From positions 1-64,000 of the forward strand of contig NZ_MORL01000024.1 in NCBI RefSeq assembly GCF_001870735.1: a stretch of DNA of 64,000 nt, in the 5' to 3' direction. A program made the translations under genes and the position numbers. The notes under the pieces were generated by a model, which was not told where the DNA came from, made no database searches, and saw nothing but the letters and a program-made list of their open reading frames with translations. This DNA comes from Arsenicibacter rosenii. Lineage in GTDB: Bacteria; Bacteroidota; Bacteroidia; Cytophagales; Spirosomataceae. Shown in pieces: positions 48,451 to 57,671 of this stretch (position 1 is its first letter; every line of letters begins with the position of its first letter).

Positions 48451-50925
48451 TTACAGCTTTTTGAAGAGTCGCTTCGCGATGATGTTTGACGTAATAGTTG
48501 ACAGTAAAATAACCGTCAGCGAGGTGGCCGGCATCAGAATGGCCGCCACAACCGGCGCCATGTGCCCTTGAACGGCCACGGAAATGCCGACGAAATTATA
48601 AAGCAAGGATATTCCGAAACAGAATTTCAGCACCCACATGCCGGCACGGGCCAGCTTGATGTATTGCGGCAAACGAACCAGTTGATCGCCCTGGACGATG
48701 GCATCACAGGCAGGTGAAAAAGTAGTCAGATCATCGCTGACGGCAATGCCTAACTCGCTTTGTTGCAGTGCCCCGGCATCATTCAGCCCATCGCCTACCA
48801 TCAGCACCTGAGCTCCTTTTTGCTGCAGCCCCTGAATAACCCGCAGCTTGTCGTCCGGTTTTTGCAGAAAATGCAGATGGTCGGCTTTGCCAAACAAGCG
48901 GGTCAGGTAGGTCCGGTCGGCGTCGCGGTCGCCGGAGAGCACAAACTGCGCTATGTTTTCCTGATCCAGTTGCTGAACCAACCCCTCAACGCCATTGCGA
49001 TACGGATTCCGGATGCTGAAATAGCCCAATACATACTGATCGACAGCCAAAAAGGTATGACTACCGGCGGTATCCGGTAAGGTGCGGTCATAACCCACAA
49101 AGCCGGCCGAGCCAAGCCGGATCAGTTGCCCGTCAACCATGGCTTCAATACCTGCACCAGCCACTTCGCGGAAGTTTTTCAGAGGAACGCGGCGCTGCCA
49201 GCCATCCAGCCAACCGGCTATCCGGCGACTGTACGGGTGTACCGAATGGCCGGTCAGTGCCCGGACAATGCTTTTCATCTCATCGGATAAATCGTCTTCT
49301 GTCTCTGTGCCCTCAGCCATGCTGACCCACTGCACTGTTGAGGCATTTGTCTGCGTCAGGGTCCCGGTTTTATCGAAAACAACGGCCGTTATCCGGGTCA
49401 GTTTTTCAATCACACCGGCTTGCCGGAGGTACAACCCATAGCGCCCGAAGATACCGACGAGGTTGCTATCCGTAAAGGTATGTGCCAGCAGCAGAATACA
49501 TGGACAAACCACGATCAGCACGGCCGTAGCCGCATTTAAGCCCAGCAGCATCTGACCCTGTAACGTCCAGAACAGAAAACTACCCAGCGAAATGGTAAAC
49601 ACCGCCGGTGTAAAATAGCGGTTGATTTTATCCGGCAATGACGACCGGAGCCGTTTGGCTTCGGCATCGGCATCCTGATTCCGGAACGCATCGTGGTTCC
49701 AGAGTTGGGTCAGGTAGCTTTCCGAAACAGGCTTTACCACATCCATTTCGGCCGCCTGACCTACCAGCCGCCCACCGGCATAGAGCAACTCACCAACCTG
49801 GCGGCTTACCGGCTCCGATTCGCCTGTCACAAAACTGTAGTCAATCATGGCTTCCGGGCTCAGCAACCGTGCATCGGCGGGAATCAGTTCCTGGTTACGG
49901 ATATACAGCCGGTCACCGGTCTGAAGTTCGGTTACGGGTACGCGACGTTCGGCAGGGCCCTGCTTCACGGTAGCTGCCAGCGGGAAGTAAGCGGTATAGT
50001 CCCGTTCGAACGACAGACGGGCATAGGTTCTGTCCTGTAAGTATCGGCCAATCAACAGGAAGAACACAATACCCGTCATCGAATCGAAATACCCCGGTCC
50101 CGTATGTGTCGCGACTTCGAACACACTGCGACTGAAGGTAATGAGTATAGAAAGCACAATGGGAGCATCGATATTCAGGTAGCGGCCCCGCAGTGCCTGC
50201 CACGCTGATCTGAAAAAGTCCTGCGCGCTGAACAGCAGCACCGGCAAAGACAACAACAGGTTCAGGTAAACAAACAGGTCGCCCAGCGATTTTTCTTTCG
50301 ACCACTCTCCTACGGCAAAATACTCCGGAAAGCTCATCATCATGATGTTGCCGAACGCAAAACCGGCCACACCGATCTGCGCGAGTTTACGCCGCCGCTG
50401 CCGGCGTTGTTGTTTCCCGTCCAGATCTTGCAGGCTGATATAGGGCTCATAACCAATACGCGTCAGCAGATCGGCCAGCTGACTCAGGGGCAGGATTGCT
50501 TCCTGCAACAGGATACGTACTTTCCGCCCGGGAAAATTCACGACGGCCGAGAGTACACCCGGATGAAGCCGGTGCAGATTTTCGAGCAGGTAAATGCAGG
50601 AACTGCAATGCATACCCGGCGTATAAAACGTTACTGAGGTGCGGTTATCATCAGCAAAGTCGATGAGCTTTTCCCGTATCTGCGGTAAATCTACGTAGGC
50701 AAACTTACCCTCGTAATAGTCTTTATCAGGCGAAAGGCCCGGGTGCTGGTCAAAGCGGTAATACTGACATAACTCACTATCGTTCAATAGCGTGTAAACC
50801 GTTTTGCAGCCATCGCAGCAAAACGGTTTACCATCAGCGATCAGTAAGGGTTCAGGGCAGTCAGCACCGCAGTGATAACATTTTACAATAGCAGCGGTTT
50901 TCGGTTCAGTCGGCGAGGCAATCAT
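48451..50925 (-). CDS. CcoI/FixI-type copper P1B-ATPase
   Basis: An 824-residue heavy-metal ATPase from ATG 50925; the TTG start at 50946 would overlap the upstream gene. An N-terminal Cys-rich metal domain (CYHCGADC, then CCDGCKTVYTLL) precedes an HMA domain (PGMHCSSCIYLLEN). Membrane segments include the Cu motif VVCPCILLLAH. The phosphorylation site is FDKTGTLTQT, TGESEPV is the actuator loop, and MVGDGLNDAGAL is the hinge. This architecture is that of CcoI/FixI, which supplies Cu to cbb3 oxidase; no cco genes are in the window. It is preceded by a usp gene on the same strand. Confidence 0.92.
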   Translation of the reverse strand: MIASPTEPKTAAIVKCYHCGADCPEPLLIADGKPFCCDGCKTVYTLLNDSELCQYYRFDQHPGLSPDKDYYEGKFAYVDLPQIREKLIDFADDNRTSVTFYTPGMHCSSCIYLLENLHRLHPGVLSAVVNFPGRKVRILLQEAILPLSQLADLLTRIGYEPYISLQDLDGKQQRRQRRRKLAQIGVAGFAFGNIMMMSFPEYFAVGEWSKEKSLGDLFVYLNLLLSLPVLLFSAQDFFRSAWQALRGRYLNIDAPIVLSILITFSRSVFEVATHTGPGYFDSMTGIVFFLLIGRYLQDRTYARLSFERDYTAYFPLAATVKQGPAERRVPVTELQTGDRLYIRNQELIPADARLLSPEAMIDYSFVTGESEPVSRQVGELLYAGGRLVGQAAEMDVVKPVSESYLTQLWNHDAFRNQDADAEAKRLRSSLPDKINRYFTPAVFTISLGSFLFWTLQGQMLLGLNAATAVLIVVCPCILLLAHTFTDSNLVGIFGRYGLYLRQAGVIEKLTRITAVVFDKTGTLTQTNASTVQWVSMAEGTETEDDLSDEMKSIVRALTGHSVHPYSRRIAGWLDGWQRRVPLKNFREVAGAGIEAMVDGQLIRLGSAGFVGYDRTLPDTAGSHTFLAVDQYVLGYFSIRNPYRNGVEGLVQQLDQENIAQFVLSGDRDADRTYLTRLFGKADHLHFLQKPDDKLRVIQGLQQKGAQVLMVGDGLNDAGALQQSELGIAVSDDLTTFSPACDAIVQGDQLVRLPQYIKLARAGMWVLKFCFGISLLYNFVGISVAVQGHMAPVVAAILMPATSLTVILLSTITSNIIAKRLFKKL

Positions 50926-50938
50926 GGGGTACAGGTGG

Positions 50939-51805
50939 TCAGGCAACCTCCACAGCTTGCTGCCGGGTTTCGGTTGCGGTTAGTGTCGGATCATATAAGG
51001 CAATAAGCGGAATCGTGATATGGTGCACAATCTGGCGGGTTACGCTCCGGCCCAGAATAGCATCGGCCCACGAACGGTGGCGAGGTACCGTTACCAGCAA
51101 GTCGGCCGTCGGGTTATCATTCAGAAACGTTTCAATGCCTTCAGCTGCGCTTTCATTCTCAACAAATTCGGTTACCAGCGATACTTCCCCGAAAAAGGCC
51201 CGTAACCGGAATTGAGCTTCCGGCGACGGCGGGGCTACTTTTTCGCCGGGCTTCAGCACACATAAAAGCGTAAGGTGAGCCTGATTATTAGCCGCCAGCA
51301 ACCGGATTGGCTCAAAGACATCCGGCGAGGTAATGCTTTCGTAATCGGTAGCGATAACGATATGTTGCAGCGGCCGGATAATGGCCGTGGCCGGTACAAC
51401 CATCAGATTGGTGCGGGCTTCCCGCAACAAATTAGACGAGGTGCTGCCAAGCCACGGATTCAGCCCCCGCCCGCTGGCCCCAACGATGATCCAGTCGTAT
51501 TTTTCCTGTCCGCTCGCATGCTGAATAGCAGAAAGCGAATTGCCGGGATAAGTTTGCGGCGCAAACCGGTGCCAGCGATAATTCCGCTCTGCTTTCAGCT
51601 GCCGCCCGAGCGTACTGAGCATTTCCAGTGAACGCTGCTGCACAATGTCTGCCTCATAGAAAGGAGTATGTGCCGTTTCGAGCTGAATCGGGAAGGCATG
51701 TAGCAGAGTACAGTCGCAGGGTACATAACCAAGTATGTTTAATGCATACCGGAAAGCATGTTCAGAAGCATCAGAAAAGTCGGAGGCAAGCAAAATGCGT
51801 TTCAT
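50939..51805 (-). CDS. universal stress protein, two tandem domains
   Basis: A 288-residue protein with two UspA folds. Domain 1 starts MKRILLASDFSDASEHAFRY and has the ATP-binding GASGRGLNPWLGSTS loop; domain 2 starts HIVIATDYESITSPDVFEPI and ends RSVTRQIVHHITIPLIAL with a weaker nucleotide loop. It is 13 bases upstream of the copper ATPase and likely cotranscribed, which points to an oxygen/redox stress role. It is divergent from the REC-CRP regulator, with a palindromic site between. Confidence 0.93.
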   Translation of the reverse strand: MKRILLASDFSDASEHAFRYALNILGYVPCDCTLLHAFPIQLETAHTPFYEADIVQQRSLEMLSTLGRQLKAERNYRWHRFAPQTYPGNSLSAIQHASGQEKYDWIIVGASGRGLNPWLGSTSSNLLREARTNLMVVPATAIIRPLQHIVIATDYESITSPDVFEPIRLLAANNQAHLTLLCVLKPGEKVAPPSPEAQFRLRAFFGEVSLVTEFVENESAAEGIETFLNDNPTADLLVTVPRHRSWADAILGRSVTRQIVHHITIPLIALYDPTLTATETRQQAVEVA

Positions 51806-51923
51806 GACGGAGCGCTGGTTGATAGTGAAATGACCGGGACAAAGCTACAGACACCAAAGTAGCACAGACATGACTGCCAACCCCTCAATACCTGATTGTA
51901 AGCAGCCTCATGAGCGTATAAAT

Positions 51924-51939
51924 TATGACTTCGGTCATA
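51924..51939. promoter_or_regulatory. CRP/FNR-like palindrome (TATGAC-N4-GTCATA)
   Basis: TATGAC-TTCG-GTCATA, a perfect palindrome with FNR-type N4 spacing, sits between the divergent usp and REC-CRP genes. It is probably bound by the encoded CRP-family regulator. Confidence 0.5.
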
Positions 51940-52018
51940 TACACTTTTAGGTTTTCAGACTCTATTTGTAGTTAATTTGTAACAAACCAAGGTTACGACT
52001 AACTGTTTTATCGACGTC

Positions 52019-53077
52019 ATGCAAACCTTACTGCTTATTGAAGACAACGACGCCCTTCGGGAGAATACAGCCGAGATTCTGGAATTGAGCGGCTATCAGG
52101 TATTAACGGCTGAAAATGGTAAAATCGGCGTTGAAGTCGCCATCCGTGAAAAGCCGGACCTGATTATCTGCGATATCATGATGCCGGTGCTGGACGGGTA
52201 CGGCGTTTTGCATATGCTCCATAAACATGACGACACGGCCCACATTCCGTTTATTTTCCTGACGGCCAAAACCGAGCGGAACGATTTCCGGAAAGGCATG
52301 GAAATGGGCGCCGATGACTATGTAATGAAGCCCTTTGAAGAGATTGAGCTGCTGAATGCAGTGGAGAGCCGGCTTCGCAAGGCAGATCTGACCAAGAAAC
52401 ACTACGCTCCGACGCTTGAAGGCCTGGATGCCCTGATCCGCGACTCCGGCGGAAGTTCTGAGTTAAATAAGCTGATCGAAAACCGGGAAATCCGCACCTA
52501 TCGCAAGAAAGAAGAAATTTATGCTGAAGGCCGGCCAAGCCATTATTTGTTTTTCTTACAGAAAGGCCGAGTTAAGACCTTCAAATCAAATGAGTTAGGC
52601 AAAGAACTGATCGTTGACTTGCTGGCCGCGCCTACGTATTTCGGGTACAAATCCTTGCTTCAGGAAACGTTTTACGCTGACACGGCGGTGGCAATGGAAG
52701 ACGCTGAGGTATGCCTGATTCCAAAGCAGGACTTCTTTATGTTGCTCAATAAAAACGTAGAGGTTGCCCAGCAGTTTATCCGGATGCTGGCCGAAAACAT
52801 TGACGAAAAAGAAGATCAGTTGATCAAACTCGCCTACAACTCGGTCCGGAAACGGGTAGCGGATGCCCTGCTGCGGTTCTATGAATCGGTAAAAGCCAAC
52901 GGAACGACGAATCCCGGATTACCATTGCTGCGGGAAGACCTCGCCAATGCAGCAGGTACCTCGCTGGAAACTGCCATCCGGACGCTTAGCGATTTTAAAG
53001 ACGAAAAGCTAATTGATATTCAGTCCGGTCAGGTTATTATTTTATCGGCAGACCGGTTGCGTAGAATGAAGAATTAG
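52019..53077 (+). CDS. REC-CRP/FNR fusion transcription regulator
   Basis: A 352-residue protein. Residues 1-122 are a response-regulator receiver (TLLLIEDNDALREN; phospho-Asp in LIICDIMMPVLDG; LTAKTE; the Lys in DDYVMKPF). Residues about 150-270 are a cyclic-nucleotide-binding-like beta-barrel (EIYAEGRPSHYLFFLQKGRV). Residues about 275-345 are a CRP winged helix (LREDLANAAGTSLETAIRTL). No Cys cluster for Fe-S is seen. It likely integrates a two-component signal with CRP-type DNA binding; the divergent usp-copper ATPase operon is the obvious target. Confidence 0.93.
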   Translation: MQTLLLIEDNDALRENTAEILELSGYQVLTAENGKIGVEVAIREKPDLIICDIMMPVLDGYGVLHMLHKHDDTAHIPFIFLTAKTERNDFRKGMEMGADDYVMKPFEEIELLNAVESRLRKADLTKKHYAPTLEGLDALIRDSGGSSELNKLIENREIRTYRKKEEIYAEGRPSHYLFFLQKGRVKTFKSNELGKELIVDLLAAPTYFGYKSLLQETFYADTAVAMEDAEVCLIPKQDFFMLLNKNVEVAQQFIRMLAENIDEKEDQLIKLAYNSVRKRVADALLRFYESVKANGTTNPGLPLLREDLANAAGTSLETAIRTLSDFKDEKLIDIQSGQVIILSADRLRRMKN

Positions 53078-53081
53078 CAAT

Positions 53082-53115
53082 AAAAAAGAGACAAGGCGGA
53101 CCTTGTCTCTTTTTT
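53082..53115 (+). terminator. terminator of the REC-CRP gene
   Basis: A 15-bp perfect stem (53082-53096 with 53101-53115, core GAGACAAGG) with a 4-base loop and T-tract. Confidence 0.95.
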
Positions 53116-53122
53116 TAAACCC

Positions 53123-53213
53123 TGCTCGTCGGAATTTCTGAATTCCGACGCACATGATTGCGGATTTGCAAATCCGCAGTTAACGGCATCCGGATTTAAA
53201 ATCCGGATGAGCA
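53123..53213. repeat. three tandem palindromes in a cruciform-like block
   Basis: CGTCGGAATT/AATTCCGACG (53127-53150), TGCGGATTTG/CAAATCCGCA (53159-53178) and CATCCGGATTT/AAATCCGGATG (53187-53209) follow one another, enclosed by TGCTC (53123-53127) and GAGCA (53209-53213). It resembles a REP/BIME-like element. Confidence 0.85.
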
Positions 53214-53225
53214 ACAACGCATTCT

Positions 53226-53561
53226 TTAACTAACGATTGCGTCAATAATCCAGGTAACAATCGATACAACGAAACTAAATAACAGCGCGGCAATAAAACC
53301 ACTGACAGCGAAACCGCTAACAAGGTAAGCCGCCAGATACACCATCAATACGTTGATGACCAGGTAAAAAAGACCCAATGTCAGAATCGTAATCGGAATA
53401 GTCAGAAACACCAATACCGGTTTCAGGAATGCGTTGAGCAAACCCAATACGATGGCGACAAGCAATGCCGTTCCGAAACTGGAAACGATAATGCCGGGAA
53501 TAAGCCGACTGGCGATGAACACAGCCACCGCACTAATCAATATGCGTACGAGCAGTCCCAT
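53226..53561 (-). CDS. phage holin family (4-TM) membrane protein
   Basis: A 111-residue protein from ATG 53561 with four hydrophobic helices: LLVRILISAVAVFIASRLIP, TALLVAIVLGLLNAFL, IPITILTLGLFYLVINVLMV and FIAALLFSFVVSIVTWIID. This is the DUF-type 'mycobacterial 4-TM phage holin' family common in bacterial chromosomes without phage. The LGLLNAFLKPVLVFLTIPI segment is the family hallmark. Function unknown; no phage genes are nearby. Confidence 0.88.
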   Translation of the reverse strand: MGLLVRILISAVAVFIASRLIPGIIVSSFGTALLVAIVLGLLNAFLKPVLVFLTIPITILTLGLFYLVINVLMVYLAAYLVSGFAVSGFIAALLFSFVVSIVTWIIDAIVS

Positions 53562-53676
53562 GGTTGTTGAGAGTTGTAGTTTATGGTTCAGACAGGGCGC
53601 GCTGAGGCATAACCCTGTGCACACGAGTACTTGCGCAAACTACAAACTCTAAAGGTCAAACCAATGTTCAACTGTA

Positions 53677-54273
53677 CTATTTTGCGTGGCGTTTTTTCAG
53701 CACCGCAATGACCTCGTCGAGGTCGATGTTTTTATGTTCGAGCAGCACCAGAAAGTGAAACAGCAAGTCGGCCGCTTCACCTTTGAAAAGATCGTCGTTT
53801 GTATCCTTCGCTTCAATCACTAGTTCGACTGCCTCCTCGCCTACTTTCTGGGCAATTTTATTGACACCCCGTCCGAAGAGCGACGTCGTGTAGGATTTCT
53901 CAGACGGATTCTGTTTCCGGTCACGGATGACAGCCTGGAGGTAATTCAGGAATTGTCCCTCGCCGGTGTTAGTTTCATTGAAGCACGTATCGGCACCGGT
54001 ATGGCAGGTCGGTCCCGCCGGCAAAGCTTTAATCAGGATCGTATCTTCGTCGCAGTCGCCGAGAATTTCCTGTACATGCAGGAAGTTATTGGATGTTTCG
54101 CCTTTGGTCCAGAGGCGTTGTTTACTACGGCTGAAAAACGTGACGACGCCTTCAGCTTTGGTTTTCTCATAAGCCTCCTGGTTCATGTACCCCACCATGA
54201 GCACTTTTCCCGTATTAGCATCCTGAATGACAGCCGGTATCAGGCCATCCGGTGATTTATCAAAAGTAAGCAT
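53677..54273 (-). CDS. hisIE: bifunctional phosphoribosyl-AMP cyclohydrolase / phosphoribosyl-ATP diphosphatase
   Basis: A 198-residue histidine biosynthesis enzyme (steps 2 and 3). The HisI half has MVGYMNQEAYEKT, the metal-binding GDCDEDTILIKA and CHTGADTCF. The HisE half has SYTTSLFGRGVNKIAQKVGE and EAVELVIEAK with the acidic MazG-like cluster (EEAVE, KGEAADLLFHFLVLL). Both halves are complete. No other his gene is in the window. Confidence 0.96.
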   Translation of the reverse strand: MLTFDKSPDGLIPAVIQDANTGKVLMVGYMNQEAYEKTKAEGVVTFFSRSKQRLWTKGETSNNFLHVQEILGDCDEDTILIKALPAGPTCHTGADTCFNETNTGEGQFLNYLQAVIRDRKQNPSEKSYTTSLFGRGVNKIAQKVGEEAVELVIEAKDTNDDLFKGEAADLLFHFLVLLEHKNIDLDEVIAVLKKRHAK

Positions 54274-54427
54274 TGATTGAATGATTGAGTGGTTGATTGA
54301 TTAAGCAGCGTGTATTGCATATGTAAAATACGGTCGCCCTCAACCGATCAACCTGCCGGATCGCCGGCAATGGTCAGTGCAAAGGTACAGAGTATGGGGG
54401 AAAGGATTACCAACGCATCGGGCGAAA

Positions 54428-55435
54428 CTATGCTTTCTGTTCATTTTCAGCCTCCAGAGCAACTTCTTTATTTCGCCGCTGAATCAATACCGGAATGATG
54501 AGGAAGCTGATACTACTCAGGACAAGGTTTATGGCAAAGCCTATGGCGTGCATGAACGTAGCGACCACGGCCCCTTCGGCAGTACTCAATCCATAAAGCA
54601 CCAGCGCCCGGCTGACGAAAAAATGAAACGTACCAATTCCCCCCTGTGTTGGTACAGCGAGGCCGCCAATGGAGGAGACGGCGAGAATGGTAAGGGCAGC
54701 AGATGGCGGCAGATGGCTGGTGATGTCGAGGGAAAGCAAGACAAGATAAGTGGCCAGCCACGTCATACCCTGCAGCGCCACTGTTAATGTAACAAATAAG
54801 CCCGGATTTGGTAAGTTTTTAATTGCGGAGAATCCCTGCCATAATCCGTTAGCAAAACGGATTATCTTTTTCATAAAAGTATGGTTTTGTACAGCTGGCA
54901 AACGGATAACAAACCATATGACCAGCAAACTTAAGACTCCCGCTAGTCCCAACCCTATCAGCAAAGCAGAAGGCAACTTAAGAGTAAGTTCCGCTAAATA
55001 AGCCTGCATACGAGCCAATTCTAACAAAAAAGCAAGTGACAAAATAAGTACAAGCATGAATAGATCCACCACTCGCTCAGCAACCACTGACCCAACTCCC
55101 TGTGAAAAAGGAACCCCGTCAGTACGTTGTAATGTCAGGCATCGGGTTACCTCACCAGATCCAATAACAATCATACTGGCAACGCTTCCGGACTGCATTG
55201 CTACAGTTGCTCTGAAGGCTGTTGGTGTATACCCTAAAGCCAGTAAGGGCTGCTGCCAGCGCCAGCCACGCATGTAATACGAAACGGCAATAATAATGCC
55301 CACCAGAACAATGTATGTGTAGTTAGCTTTATTAAATTGAGAAACAAAATCGGAGAACTCAATATCCTTCAAAGCGTATACAAGAAGTGTAACAGCGAGC
55401 AATAACGGGACACTACGCTTAAATAGTTTATTCAT
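54428..55435 (-). CDS. flippase-like / lysylphosphatidylglycerol synthase TM domain protein
   Basis: A 335-residue integral membrane protein from ATG 55435 with about eight helices. Family marks: YYMRGWRWQQPLLALGYTPT, AMQSGSVASMIVIGSGEVTRC, GVGSVVAERVVDLFML, and GGLAVPTQGGIGTFHFFVSRAL. The UPF0104/LPG synthase TM family is often next to glycosyltransferases and may move lipid-linked sugars. Here it directly precedes the glycan locus, divergent from 55590. Confidence 0.85.
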   Translation of the reverse strand: MNKLFKRSVPLLLAVTLLVYALKDIEFSDFVSQFNKANYTYIVLVGIIIAVSYYMRGWRWQQPLLALGYTPTAFRATVAMQSGSVASMIVIGSGEVTRCLTLQRTDGVPFSQGVGSVVAERVVDLFMLVLILSLAFLLELARMQAYLAELTLKLPSALLIGLGLAGVLSLLVIWFVIRLPAVQNHTFMKKIIRFANGLWQGFSAIKNLPNPGLFVTLTVALQGMTWLATYLVLLSLDITSHLPPSAALTILAVSSIGGLAVPTQGGIGTFHFFVSRALVLYGLSTAEGAVVATFMHAIGFAINLVLSSISFLIIPVLIQRRNKEVALEAENEQKA

Positions 55436-55589
55436 AAGCAATGACGAACATGGCGCAAGTTATAGAAATTTCACGTAAGGGGCATTTGGAGTAGATAAGG
55501 CATAGGTGTATTTTTGGCATTGTGTTTGTTTAATAAGATTTAAACCAACATAGTATAGCTAACCCCAGCATCATCATTTGAGTTAGGTT

Positions 55590-57671
55590 ATGTCGAAGTC
55601 ATTGAAGAAGAAATCTACCGTACCCGCTGCTAAACCTCAAACTACGCCATCGGTATCAGAAAATAAGGCTAATCAGCCTGTTATAAAAAATGTTGCCTTA
55701 CCTAAAGTAAGCGATGTTGATACTACACAGGAATTTGAGTTGATTCGGTTTGATAAGCGTGTGAAGTGGTTTGTAGGGATTTGTATAGGATTATTTTTCT
55801 TACTGACATTGGCGAAAATTCATCCGGTTTCTTTAGCCGTCTGGAATCAGCTACTACCCGATGGAAGTGACCAAAGACGAGGCTTAATTTCAGGTGAACC
55901 ACGAAGAATCCGAATGGATGACTATGCTGTTGGAACACCTTGGTTATTATCTCAGGCAAATAAAAACTTTCCAACAGAGAATGAAGTGATCGGCGGCTAT
56001 AAAAGCCCTGTACTTATGCTACCAAGCCATCACTTTATTGAAATCTTCAAACCGTATGACTGGGGTTTCTTTTTATTGGATATTGAGCATGGATATGCTT
56101 TGGCATATTCGTTTAAAGCTATCTTCGCGCTAATATCAATTACATTCATGCTTTTATTGATAACTAAGAATAATTTCTGGTTATCACTTTTAGGAAGTTC
56201 CTGGTTATTTCTTTCGTCCGGTACACAATCATGGAATAACATACCAATGATGCTGATAGCGTATACTGGTGCCATGTTTGTAGCGACAATATATTTACTA
56301 TACAGTCGTAATTGGAAAATAGTTTTAGGCAGCTCACTCCTTGTAGCCTGGCTATTAATTGGTTATATTCTATTATTATATCCTCCCTACCAGGTTCCTT
56401 TAGGGTATTTACTTTTAGCTTTAATGATTGGATTTATTCTGAATAATTTCAATTTAAAAGTATTACTTGATCAATGGGCTTTTAAAGTAGGTGGAGCGTT
56501 ACTGATGATCGCAGTTATAAGTGTTTCTTTTTACTTTTTTTTCAAAGATGTTAAACCAACACTTGATGCGGTTGTAAATACTGTTTATCCCGGGAAACGA
56601 AGTGAATCCGGTGGAACCGGATTTATAGCAAACTGGTTTTCTGAATATTTTAGCTGGCAGTATACCGACACGAATCATCCGAAGAATTGGTTAAATCATT
56701 GTGAACTTTCACATTATATTACATTTGCGCCTATAATTATTCCATGCGCGCTCATTAGCTTTGGTTTATACAGAAAAATTGACTGGATCATCTTGCTTTT
56801 AATTTTCTTTATTGTAGTTGGATACATTTGGATAGAGATCGGCTTCCCAACATGGTTAGCTAAAGTTACTCTGTGGGATATGAGTCCGACCCGAAGAACA
56901 CAAATTCCATTTGGTATTGGCAACGTTTTATTAACAGTTATATACCTGAACTACCTTCAAAATATCCCAATTCGAAAAAACACTCTTTTCACTGTACTCG
57001 GAATCGTAGCTATATTAGGCTATATGATTTATGCAATGAATGTAAATATTAATGATGCTGAAGGCTTTTTCAAGTCAACTCAGCTAATTGTCCCTACTAT
57101 TTTCTTCATAAGTATTGCGTCTCTCCTTCTATTCACCTGGTCTCCTCCTTTTAGAAATGGACTCTTTGGTATAGCAATTACATTCTTTTTACTACCTAAC
57201 ATAAAGCTGAATCCCGTCTCTAAAGGGATGGCGCCCATTATTAATCATACTCTTTATCAAACCGTTCAGGAAATTGACCGGCAAGAGCCAAATGTACGCT
57301 GGGTAGTTTTTGGCAGTCAGTATATATCTTATTTGGTAACAGCTACCGGCGTTAACCTGATAAGTGGAGTCAAGTACGTGCCAGAACGAAGAATTATGAA
57401 CGTACTTGATCCTTCTATGAAGCGAGACTCTGCCTATAACAGATATGCCCATACAGTCTATGGATCTTTTATTAACGGGCAAGATTCTGTAGTTATACAA
57501 AATACGTTTGAAGATGGTTATCAAGTATATATGGATCCTTGTTCGCCAAAATTTAAAAAGTTAAATGTCAAATACATTATTTTTGACAAACAGCCACAAG
57601 CTATTGAAACAAGATGTATGAAATTAGTGTCAACATTAGGTACAATTCAAATTTACCGTATCAATGACTAA
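55590..57671 (+). CDS. multi-pass membrane protein, putative GT-C type
   Basis: A 693-residue protein with a cytosolic Lys/Thr-rich head (about 1-65), then about a dozen hydrophobic helices (WFVGICIGLFFLLTLAKI; FKAIFALISITFMLLLIT; WIILLLIFFIVVGYIWIEIG; others) and a soluble C-terminal domain (WVVFGSQYISYLVTATGVNL and beyond). The early loop DGSDQRRGLISGEPRRIRMD with Asp/Glu could be a GT-C donor loop, but there is no firm motif. Low GC. It overlaps the next GT2 gene by 8 bases, so it is part of a surface-glycan operon. Confidence 0.6.
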   Translation: MSKSLKKKSTVPAAKPQTTPSVSENKANQPVIKNVALPKVSDVDTTQEFELIRFDKRVKWFVGICIGLFFLLTLAKIHPVSLAVWNQLLPDGSDQRRGLISGEPRRIRMDDYAVGTPWLLSQANKNFPTENEVIGGYKSPVLMLPSHHFIEIFKPYDWGFFLLDIEHGYALAYSFKAIFALISITFMLLLITKNNFWLSLLGSSWLFLSSGTQSWNNIPMMLIAYTGAMFVATIYLLYSRNWKIVLGSSLLVAWLLIGYILLLYPPYQVPLGYLLLALMIGFILNNFNLKVLLDQWAFKVGGALLMIAVISVSFYFFFKDVKPTLDAVVNTVYPGKRSESGGTGFIANWFSEYFSWQYTDTNHPKNWLNHCELSHYITFAPIIIPCALISFGLYRKIDWIILLLIFFIVVGYIWIEIGFPTWLAKVTLWDMSPTRRTQIPFGIGNVLLTVIYLNYLQNIPIRKNTLFTVLGIVAILGYMIYAMNVNINDAEGFFKSTQLIVPTIFFISIASLLLFTWSPPFRNGLFGIAITFFLLPNIKLNPVSKGMAPIINHTLYQTVQEIDRQEPNVRWVVFGSQYISYLVTATGVNLISGVKYVPERRIMNVLDPSMKRDSAYNRYAHTVYGSFINGQDSVVIQNTFEDGYQVYMDPCSPKFKKLNVKYIIFDKQPQAIETRCMKLVSTLGTIQIYRIND

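Noticed and set aside
53226-53561. Holin-family gene as phage evidence
   Set aside because: This 4-TM family is a common chromosomal membrane protein in Bacteroidota and no lysis genes accompany it.
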